Shown here piece by piece: positions 1-6,030 of a DNA stretch of 6,030 bases. The translations under genes and the position numbers were made by a program. Under the pieces are notes generated by a model. It saw only the letters and a program-made list of their open reading frames with translations. It searched no databases and was not told where the DNA came from. Source of the stretch: Thiotrichaceae bacterium (lineage in GTDB: Bacteria; Pseudomonadota; Gammaproteobacteria; Thiotrichales; Thiotrichaceae); assembly GCA_015494435.1 (NCBI GenBank), contig WGBH01000418.1:1-6030 (forward strand). The letters run 5' to 3'. Positions within the stretch are counted from its first letter, which is position 1; every line of letters starts with the position of its first letter.

Positions 1-5
1 GTATT

Positions 6-1355
6 TCACACAGATATATTCAATTTCTTGATTAGATCATAAAGCGTAGGACGACTAACTCCTAGCAATTCAGCCGCAGGTGCGACTTTTCCGTTAACAT
101 GCGACAAAGCACGTAAAATAGCCTGACGCTCAACTTTTTCACGAATATCTCTGAGGTTAAAATTCATAGTTTCTGCCCCAGTTCTATCCAGTTCAAGATC
201 CATTGATGACAGCTGTTTACCATCGGTCATAATCACGGCGCGTTTGATACGATTTTGTAACTCGCGTACATTACCGGGCCATGAGTATGACTCCATTGCA
301 CTTAATGCATCTTTAGTAAAACCACGTAATTTACGCCCGTGGTCTTCATTAAACTTTTCAAAGAAAAAGCGTGCCAATACAATAATATCGCCTTCGCGAT
401 CACGCAACGGTGGAATTTCTAACGGGATTTCACTAATACGATAAAACAAATCCTCCCTAAATTCACCTTTTTCAATTTTCTCTCGTAAATTTTGATGGGT
501 AGCACAAACAACACGAACATCCACAGGTATAGGAGCATGACCACCAACACGTTCTACCACTCTTTCCTGTAAGAACCGTAATAATTTAGCTTGTAAGGTA
601 TATGGCAAATCTCCCATTTCATCAAGGAATAAGGTACCACCGTTCGCATACTCTATCTTTCCAATAGTCTGCTTATTAGCACCGGTAAAAGCACCTTTTT
701 CATAACCAAATAATTCACTTTCGAGTAGCGTATCTGGTATTGCTGCACAGTTTATTGCAACAAAATTACCTGCGTTATTTGCACCGAGCGTATGCAATCC
801 ACGAGCACAAAGCTCCTTTCCCGTACCGCTTTCACCGAGTAACAGAACCGTTGCATCAGATGGGGCGACTTTTTCAACCGCCTTACACACACCTTGCATC
901 TGAGGGCTACATGCAACGACTCCTGCAAATGGCTCATGCATACTACTCGTTTGCAAGCGCTGATTCTCATCTTCTAATTCCAGTAGACGGAAGGCTCTAT
1001 TTACAATTAAACCAATAATTTCAGGTTCAAATGGTTTACTGTAAAAATCATAGGCACCTAGACCAATTGCCTTAACTGCATTTTCACGCTCTTCCTGTCC
1101 AGTGACAACAATCACTTTTATATTAGAATCTATCTCAAGAATTTGCTCTAATGTTGCAAAACCTTCACTAGGGTTATCCTCATGTGGCGGCAACCCCAAA
1201 TCCAGCGTAACGACTGTAGGCTTATTTTTTTTAACCTGCTCTATTGCTGAGATACGATCATCAGCTAACAAAACATCGTAATTTTCAAAACACCAACGTA
1301 TTTGACTTTGCAAACCTGGGTCATCTTCTACAACCAGCAACTTATTATTATTCAT
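6..1355 (-). CDS. prsR: XrtA/PEP-CTERM system sigma-54-dependent response regulator PrsR
   Basis: This is a 449-residue NtrC-class transcriptional activator and the likely output partner of the adjacent kinase PrsK. The receiver domain (about 5-120) has the acidic pair Asp11/Asp12, phospho-acceptor Asp52, switch Thr85 and Lys107. The AAA+ sigma-54 interaction domain (about 145-375) has Walker A GESGTGKE at 174-181, GAFTGA at 221-226, Walker B GGTLFLDE at 239-246, the arginine-finger segment FREDLFYRI at 299-307 and WPGNVREL at 359-366. A Fis-type helix-turn-helix lies at about 410-445. All motifs look intact, so it should hydrolyse ATP and remodel sigma-54 polymerase. The extended DLGLPP loop after Asp52, with about a dozen residues before GFATL, is what I recall as typical of PrsR and separates it from NtrC or ZraR. 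In this family it is thought to activate PEP-CTERM protein genes. The ATG is the only plausible start, because an in-frame TAA lies four codons upstream; no good Shine-Dalgarno is visible. The stop is five bases from the window edge. Confidence 0.93.
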   Translation of the reverse strand: MNNNKLLVVEDDPGLQSQIRWCFENYDVLLADDRISAIEQVKKNKPTVVTLDLGLPPHEDNPSEGFATLEQILEIDSNIKVIVVTGQEERENAVKAIGLGAYDFYSKPFEPEIIGLIVNRAFRLLELEDENQRLQTSSMHEPFAGVVACSPQMQGVCKAVEKVAPSDATVLLLGESGTGKELCARGLHTLGANNAGNFVAINCAAIPDTLLESELFGYEKGAFTGANKQTIGKIEYANGGTLFLDEMGDLPYTLQAKLLRFLQERVVERVGGHAPIPVDVRVVCATHQNLREKIEKGEFREDLFYRISEIPLEIPPLRDREGDIIVLARFFFEKFNEDHGRKLRGFTKDALSAMESYSWPGNVRELQNRIKRAVIMTDGKQLSSMDLELDRTGAETMNFNLRDIREKVERQAILRALSHVNGKVAPAAELLGVSRPTLYDLIKKLNISV

Positions 1356-1393
1356 GAATGGTTTTTAACATAGTTTTTATCGTTTGTCGAAAT

Positions 1394-1423
1394 ATTTAAC
1401 AGTGCTTTCTATTTGTTTTTCAA
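1394..1423 (-). promoter_or_regulatory. Possible sigma-70 promoter for prsR
   Basis: On the minus strand TTGAAA (1423-1418) matches 5 of 6 bases of the -35 consensus. It is followed after 18 bp by TTAAAT (1399-1394), which matches 4 of 6 bases of the -10. Transcription would start about 30 bases before the prsR ATG. The region is AT-rich, so matches of this quality occur often by chance. It would give prsR its own supply besides read-through from prsK. Confidence 0.25.
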
Positions 1424-1461
1424 AGTGCTAATAAAATAAGCTGAAATATCCTTACACCTAC

Positions 1462-1479
1462 ATGTTTGACAGTAAACAT
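1462..1479. repeat. Short perfect inverted repeat in the prsK-prsR gap
   Basis: ATGTTT and AAACAT form 6-bp perfect arms around a 6-bp centre (GACAGT). It lies 21 bp after the prsK stop and upstream of the possible prsR promoter. It is too short and AT-rich for an intrinsic terminator and has no following T-run. It could be a dimeric regulator site, but an arm of this size is also plausible by chance in 144 bp. Confidence 0.3.
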
Positions 1480-1499
1480 CACGCCTTATTACTAATAAT

Positions 1500-3557
1500 T
1501 CAAGTGCCAGGAATTGTTAATTTAAAGCAGGTACCAACATTAATCTCACTACTAACATCAATCTGACCGCCAATTGCCAGTATAATTTCTCGGGCTTCAT
1601 ACACACCAATACCCATTCCTTTACTACCTTTTGTAGTCTTAAACGGTTTAAACAAGTTATGCTTGATGAAATCTTCCGTCATACCACTACCCGTGTCTTC
1701 TATTTCAATCACAACGCCAGAAGTCGAGCGTTTTTGTGAAATGCTAATTTTCCCATCATCTTCAGTCGCATCCTGAGCATTTTGAACCAAATGACCAAGA
1801 ATCGCTATCAGCTGGTTTTTATCCGCCTTCACATAAAAGGATGCTGATTCACAACCTAAAATCGGTACAGGTTTACCACCTGCTATCTTACGGTGGTGTA
1901 CTAGCTCTTCAAGAACAGAGATGATATCTACTTTACTTGATTTACTTGTTGTAACCTTTCCACTTAACACTTCCATCATTTTGTTCATCTTCGAAACAGA
2001 GTTGTTAATGGTCTTGAATACATCTTCCATAAATAACGGGTTATCCTTATGTTTTTCAGCATTACTAGAAATTAGTGAGAGTTGAGCCACCAGGTTTTTT
2101 ATATCGTGGACCACATAAGTAGACACTTTGTTAAAATTCTCAAACTGCTTCGCTTCGGCCAGTGCTTTTGAAGCATTCATCTGTTCCAAAAATGCTGCGA
2201 CCTGCCTGGCAGCGGTTTTTAACAAGTCACTATCTTCCCAGTTGAAAGACGGCTTTCGCGCTGACGCGTGATCAAGCACAACAAAACCGATCAACAAATC
2301 ATTATAGATAAGAGGCACAATCAACCAGGGTTGAAGCCTCTTTACCCATTGAGGCAATTCCAAATAACCAAGACGATTATAAACTTCTGGCGATTCCTGA
2401 AATTCATCAACACTAATTACAAATTCGTGCTCTTCCATAAATTTCGGTAGCGATGTTTCAGCTGGTTCGCGATCCAGCACATGCTCCATTTCCCATGTAT
2501 CAACACAAACAAAGAAACCATTGTTCTCACGCAACCACAGCATCCCTCCAGGGCTTTCAATAATCTGGGCGATAGATTTTATCGTATTATGATAAAGCTC
2601 ATTTTCTTCACTCGAAGTCGAAAGCGTTCGAATAAAACGCAACCACTCTTCACGGTAATCATATTTGTAAGGATAGAAGTGTTTATTTACTAGAACATAA
2701 AGGCGAGCACGAATACGCCGTGATGATAAAAATAAGGCAAGGGCTAATATAGTTACAAATAAAAATATTGCCTGTGCAACAAGCCCCCAGTTACCACCAA
2801 AATCACGGACATAATATCCTGCAACCCCCATAAGCACCAGGTAAATACCACTTGCCAACAACGCTGTGGTGTGAAAAACAACTCTACGGGATATAAATAT
2901 CTCTGGTGACCACAATGGATCACGCGAAACAGAAATACCTATAAGCGGCACCGTCAATGCATAAACAAAACCTCTAGCCTGCCATACAGCAGGATCGATT
3001 CTCTGGTATAAAAGACCATCCGCATACATATAGAAATCGTATACAAACATACCAAGCAACCCCAGGCACAAATATTTAATCGCCCACTTTTGTTCAGCAC
3101 GTGTGTTACGGTAAACCTGCTCTACCAGAACAATACAAATTACCGTAATCAACAGATTTAGTATCGTTAGATATTCTGTTTCTTTTAAAAAATCTCGACC
3201 TGCAATAATATAATTAATAAATACAGGAAGAATTAAGAGGACAAGGGTAATCGCGATGAAATACTGAGTCTTCTTAATTGTGGCATCTGCAAAATGATCG
3301 CTGTAGATAACACTTAAAAGCTGCACAAGCAAAATCAGCCATGACACGCTCTTGAAATACTCAATCACCCATAACTGTACATCTGCAACCAGTAACAAAG
3401 ATTCATATGCAAGCACAAAAGACCAGACACAACTTATACTAGCAGCAATCACCAATGCCTGTTTTGTCTTACCCTTATGTCTATCAGTTAGCAGAATTGC
3501 TAAAAAGATAAGGAATGTAAAGGCGCTTATTGAATAACTAATTGCACCTATGTTCAT
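1500..3557 (-). CDS. prsK: XrtA/PEP-CTERM system membrane histidine kinase PrsK
   Basis: This is a 685-residue sensor histidine kinase. The N-terminal part (about 4-280) holds eight or nine hydrophobic spans, roughly at 4-24, 33-53, 68-84, 97-117, 129-147, 159-179, 194-211, 228-249 and 257-279, with short loops and no large periplasmic domain. A GAF-like domain follows at about 315-460. The dimerisation/phosphotransfer helices (about 462-533) carry HDIKNLVAQL at 484-493, with His484 the predicted phosphorylation site. The HATPase_c domain has an N-box around Asn593, a G1 box DTGSGM at 621-626 and a glycine-rich KGSKGMGIGV at 643-652, so the kinase looks catalytically complete. The order multi-TM, GAF, DHp, HATPase and the length match the PrsK family as I know it, and the neighbours PrsR and PrsT support the call. 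Its ligand is unknown. The ATG is firm: an in-frame TGA lies five codons upstream with no alternative start between. The ribosome-binding site is weak (GATGG, nine bases before ATG). Confidence 0.92.
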   Translation of the reverse strand: MNIGAISYSISAFTFLIFLAILLTDRHKGKTKQALVIAASISCVWSFVLAYESLLLVADVQLWVIEYFKSVSWLILLVQLLSVIYSDHFADATIKKTQYFIAITLVLLILPVFINYIIAGRDFLKETEYLTILNLLITVICIVLVEQVYRNTRAEQKWAIKYLCLGLLGMFVYDFYMYADGLLYQRIDPAVWQARGFVYALTVPLIGISVSRDPLWSPEIFISRRVVFHTTALLASGIYLVLMGVAGYYVRDFGGNWGLVAQAIFLFVTILALALFLSSRRIRARLYVLVNKHFYPYKYDYREEWLRFIRTLSTSSEENELYHNTIKSIAQIIESPGGMLWLRENNGFFVCVDTWEMEHVLDREPAETSLPKFMEEHEFVISVDEFQESPEVYNRLGYLELPQWVKRLQPWLIVPLIYNDLLIGFVVLDHASARKPSFNWEDSDLLKTAARQVAAFLEQMNASKALAEAKQFENFNKVSTYVVHDIKNLVAQLSLISSNAEKHKDNPLFMEDVFKTINNSVSKMNKMMEVLSGKVTTSKSSKVDIISVLEELVHHRKIAGGKPVPILGCESASFYVKADKNQLIAILGHLVQNAQDATEDDGKISISQKRSTSGVVIEIEDTGSGMTEDFIKHNLFKPFKTTKGSKGMGIGVYEAREIILAIGGQIDVSSEINVGTCFKLTIPGT

Positions 3558-3669
3558 TTGGATAAACCATCAAAATACTTACCTTTGGAGGTTGCTTTAC
3601 CATATACAAAAACAAGTGATTCCATTTTCATACGAGATCGAGCATCGAAAAAATAATTCGAGCTATTGA

Positions 3670-6030
3670 CTATAAATCTTTCAGTGCCGCCTCAGCTAAA
3701 TCTTTTTCTCTTGGTGCTAGATTACTACTAACAGCTTTCTGAAGATAAAGTCTAGCATTATTTTTATCATCCAACTTTAAATACGCCATTCCCAGATGAT
3801 AATTGAATAACCCGACCTCAGGCAGCTGATTTACTGCTTTCTGTGAATAGAGAACGGCGCTCTTATAATCGCCCAACTTATAGTAAACCCAGGAAATCGT
3901 ATCTAAAAAAGCTGCCTGGTTATTCTTTTTAAGTTTTTCGACGAGAACTTTAGCTTGCTCCAGGTCAGCATTATTGTCACTATAATCTGAAATCATAGAT
4001 GCAAAATTATTTATCACAATTAGATTATTAGGGTTTGCCTTATACATCTCACGATAAATATCAATAACTCGGTCATACATCTTGTCTGATTCATAAAACG
4101 CAGCTAAATTCAAAGGTATCTTTAGACTTTTTGGAACATTAACACGGCCTTTTTCAAGTATCGATTTAGCTTTATCAAGGTTATTTTTTTCTTTATACGA
4201 TTGCGCAAGCCATAAATACGGATCCTCCATTGAAGTATTATCGTTAACGATTTCTTCTAATAAAGGTTCCGCAGAAGCACGATCATTTTTTGCCATATAC
4301 ACCTTATACAGCAACACTTTTATCTCTTCATCATCAGGCGCTGCCTGCAATTCAGCGTTTAATCGCTTCTCAACTATATCAAACTGCTTATCAGCACCCT
4401 GTATGGTCGTCAATAACTTTAATATCCGTCTATTGTTATCAGATGTTATATATCCTTTTTCCAGGATAGAAATAGCCTTTTGTAGCTCTCTTTCCTGTAT
4501 ATAATACGGCACTGCCTGCAAGTAACCATTTGGTTTTTTTGGATACAAATCCATTATTTTCTCAGCGACCTTTCTACCTTCTAATAACTCTCTCTTTTTA
4601 TTCAGAATCGTTGACTTGATTGACAGCCCAAGGTAGGTCGATTCCTCTATATTGTTATAGTCATCAATAACCCTTTCAGCTAAAGCGATATCCTTAGGCA
4701 AAAGATATTGTGCCAGCTTAAGTAAGCCTTTAGCGTTCATCCTGTTATTTTCATATGCACTATTTAATGTGCTTGCCGCCTGCTCACGATTTCCTTCAAT
4801 CAGATATGCATTTTCTAATAGAATAAACGCCTCAACATTTTCTGGCGTTTCTTTTGTAACTACACGTAATGAAAGAATTGCCTTTTCAACGTCTTTACTA
4901 TTAACAGCTAGCTTCGCCCTTAACAGGTTAATTTTTGGATCATTAGGCGAGACCGACAAAGCATCTTCAATAACATCACTTGCCTTATCATAGTCTTTAT
5001 TACTTAGGTAAATTGATGCCAATGCAATACGCGCTTCAACACCAGTTTCATATTCTGAGAAATCATCAATAGCTTTTTTATATACATCCACCGCTTCTTG
5101 CTTATTATTATTCATATATAACAGCTCAGCGAGTGCTACTCTAAGCTTCCCTAAACCATCGTTTTCTAAAACAAGTTTTCTTAATTCCTTAATAGCCTCA
5201 TCATTACCTTTAATAGTTTTGATATATTTAACCAAAACGAGTTGTCTTTCTACATCATCCGGTTTATTACTGATTGACAAACGAAGCACTTCTTCGGCTT
5301 TACCTTTCTCACCGATCCGGTTATAAAAAGCTGCAAGGTCAGTATAACTAGAAGCGTTATCAGGATTTCTATCAAGAAAATCTTTGTATATCCTTTCAGC
5401 ACGATCATAATCCTTATCATTCTCCAAAATCATCGCTAACAACTTATTCAGTACCTTGTTGTTACTATTGATTTTTAACGCTTCATCTAGCATAGCTATA
5501 GCTTCTTTATTCTTACCTTCGCGATGGTATATGCTGGCTAAAACCGCAACACTGTCTACGTGCCCTGGATCTCTGGAAACGATATCTTTTAATATTTCAA
5601 CAGCCTCATCTTTTTTACGGTTTTTCAACTTCATCGTTGCTTTCAACAACAAGCCTTCAGCATTGCGTGGCTCTTTTGATAAAATAAAATCAATTTTTGA
5701 TTGCGCTTTTTCAAGATCATTAGCTAGAAGTAAGTAAATTCGCCCTAACTTCGCCTGGTTATCCAATAAATTGGGATTGAGCTCTTCCGCTTTAATATAA
5801 TGTTTATACGCTTTCATATACTCCTTTTGCTGTTCAAAAACTTTACCCAACTGGTAATGAGCGTCTGCATCTTTAGGATCTATTTGCAACACGTTTTTCA
5901 ACTCAATTCGAGCTTTATCAAAATCACCAGCATCGATAGAAACTTTTGCTTTTCCCAAATAGACAGACTTCCTTTCTTCGGCTCCGCCACAGGATATTAA
6001 TGCGTAAGCACATATCGTTAACAATAAAAC
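3670..6030 (-). CDS. prsT: XrtA/PEP-CTERM system TPR-repeat lipoprotein PrsT (5' partial)
   Basis: This is a large TPR-repeat lipoprotein whose N-terminus lies outside the window. The frame is open to position 6030. The first usable codon is a TTG at 6024-6022, but the visible start is already a hydrophobic signal-peptide core (VLLLTICAYALISC) with no charged n-region, so the true start is probably a few codons upstream. LISC is a lipobox with its acceptor Cys codon at 5991-5989; the next residue is Gly, not Asp, which favours outer-membrane sorting by the Lol system. After a short linker, about 22 units of roughly 34 residues run nearly without a break, from about 17 to 770 in TTG-start numbering, with typical TPR residues (for example YQLGKVF, AIAMLDEALKI, NYHLGMAYLKL). 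This makes the mature protein essentially one TPR superhelix in the periplasm. PrsT members known to me are about 900 residues; this one is nearer 800. The role is inferred to be scaffolding of EPS or PEP-CTERM export. A generic PilF/BcsC-like TPR protein is less likely given prsK and prsR next to it. Confidence 0.88.
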   Translation of the reverse strand, partial: VLLLTICAYALISCGGAEERKSVYLGKAKVSIDAGDFDKARIELKNVLQIDPKDADAHYQLGKVFEQQKEYMKAYKHYIKAEELNPNLLDNQAKLGRIYLLLANDLEKAQSKIDFILSKEPRNAEGLLLKATMKLKNRKKDEAVEILKDIVSRDPGHVDSVAVLASIYHREGKNKEAIAMLDEALKINSNNKVLNKLLAMILENDKDYDRAERIYKDFLDRNPDNASSYTDLAAFYNRIGEKGKAEEVLRLSISNKPDDVERQLVLVKYIKTIKGNDEAIKELRKLVLENDGLGKLRVALAELLYMNNNKQEAVDVYKKAIDDFSEYETGVEARIALASIYLSNKDYDKASDVIEDALSVSPNDPKINLLRAKLAVNSKDVEKAILSLRVVTKETPENVEAFILLENAYLIEGNREQAASTLNSAYENNRMNAKGLLKLAQYLLPKDIALAERVIDDYNNIEESTYLGLSIKSTILNKKRELLEGRKVAEKIMDLYPKKPNGYLQAVPYYIQERELQKAISILEKGYITSDNNRRILKLLTTIQGADKQFDIVEKRLNAELQAAPDDEEIKVLLYKVYMAKNDRASAEPLLEEIVNDNTSMEDPYLWLAQSYKEKNNLDKAKSILEKGRVNVPKSLKIPLNLAAFYESDKMYDRVIDIYREMYKANPNNLIVINNFASMISDYSDNNADLEQAKVLVEKLKKNNQAAFLDTISWVYYKLGDYKSAVLYSQKAVNQLPEVGLFNYHLGMAYLKLDDKNNARLYLQKAVSSNLAPREKDLAEAALKDL
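5989..6030 (-). other. Partial lipoprotein signal peptide with lipobox (prsT)
   Basis: The fourteen visible codons encode a hydrophobic stretch ending in Leu-Ile-Ser-Cys, which fits the signal peptidase II consensus. The Cys (TGT on the minus strand, 5991-5989) would become the lipidated N-terminus of mature PrsT. The charged n-region and initiation codon are cut off by the window edge. Confidence 0.8.

Noticed and set aside
752..970. 72-codon minus-strand frame inside prsR
   Set aside because: It overlaps the AAA+ domain of prsR in another frame and has no motif or initiation signal of its own.
6..1355. Calling the response regulator NtrC, ZraR or another generic sigma-54 activator
   Set aside because: The AAA+ core alone cannot tell these apart, but the extended DLGLPP receiver loop and the adjacent PrsK-like kinase and PrsT-like lipoprotein fit PrsR better.
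1356..1499. Sigma-54 promoter upstream of prsR
   Set aside because: Each GG in the gap was checked on the minus strand. The nearest case, GGATATTTCAGC, has 8 bases between GG and GC instead of 10.
1356..1499. Intrinsic terminator between prsK and prsR
   Set aside because: No GC-rich stem followed by a T-run on the minus strand; the only hairpin has an AT-rich 6-bp stem.
3558..3669. Sigma-54 promoter candidate TGGAATCACTTGT upstream of prsK (minus strand)
   Set aside because: Ten bases after the GG there is TT instead of the required GC of the -12 element. No other GG-N10-GC with the right flanks was found in this gap.
5456..5737. 93-codon plus-strand open frame
   Set aside because: It lies wholly antisense to prsT, shows no recognisable domain, and the prsT strand has a clear TPR pattern over the same bases. 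The same holds for the shorter plus-strand frames at 244-444, 740-1018, 2268-2450, 2481-2693, 3352-3537, 4769-4993 and 5800-6000.
1..6030. CRISPR arrays, tRNA/rRNA genes, insertion sequences, attachment sites
   Set aside because: No regularly spaced direct repeats, cloverleaf-like stretches, transposase motifs or terminal inverted repeats were seen. The periodicity in prsT is TPR protein repetition and does not show as DNA-level repeats.
1..6030. Recent horizontal transfer as the reason for the AT-rich composition
   Set aside because: The three genes and both gaps look uniformly AT-rich, and there is no genome background in the window to compare with.

Overview
The window carries three large genes on the minus strand. 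They form the regulatory and lipoprotein arm of an exosortase A (XrtA) / PEP-CTERM exopolysaccharide locus. In transcription order, from high to low coordinates, they are prsT (TPR-repeat lipoprotein, 5' end outside the window), prsK (membrane histidine kinase) and prsR (sigma-54-dependent response regulator). I assign them from domain architecture, motifs and mutual adjacency; no database search was possible.

Organism: a Gram-negative bacterium with outer-membrane lipoproteins and sigma-54. The Prs/XrtA set is known mainly from EPS- or biofilm-forming Proteobacteria. The DNA is distinctly AT-rich and PrsT is rich in Lys, Asn and Asp, so a low-GC gammaproteobacterium (for example a marine or methylotrophic lineage) is a reasonable guess. 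The genus cannot be fixed from this window.

Layout: positions 1-5 are downstream of prsR. prsR is 6-1355. The 1356-1499 gap (144 bp) holds a weak sigma-70-like promoter, a short inverted repeat and no convincing terminator. prsK is 1500-3557. The 3558-3669 gap (112 bp) shows neither a promoter nor a terminator I can support. prsT runs from 3670 to the window edge at 6030 and continues beyond it. Together the three genes fill about 96% of the window. Plus-strand open frames lie antisense to them and look like shadows.

How they work together (family knowledge plus inference): PrsK senses a membrane or cytoplasmic cue through its multi-pass N-terminus and GAF domain and phosphorylates PrsR on Asp52. 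PrsR then drives sigma-54 promoters, which in this class of system lie upstream of PEP-CTERM protein genes. PrsT, anchored by its lipid to the outer membrane, probably serves as a periplasmic TPR scaffold for EPS export or for handling PEP-CTERM proteins. The exosortase, EPS polymerisation/export genes and PEP-CTERM targets are expected outside the window.

Nothing here is clearly an undescribed system. The most useful leads are the truncated prsT start, the possibly short PrsT repeat array, and the small elements in the prsK-prsR gap.
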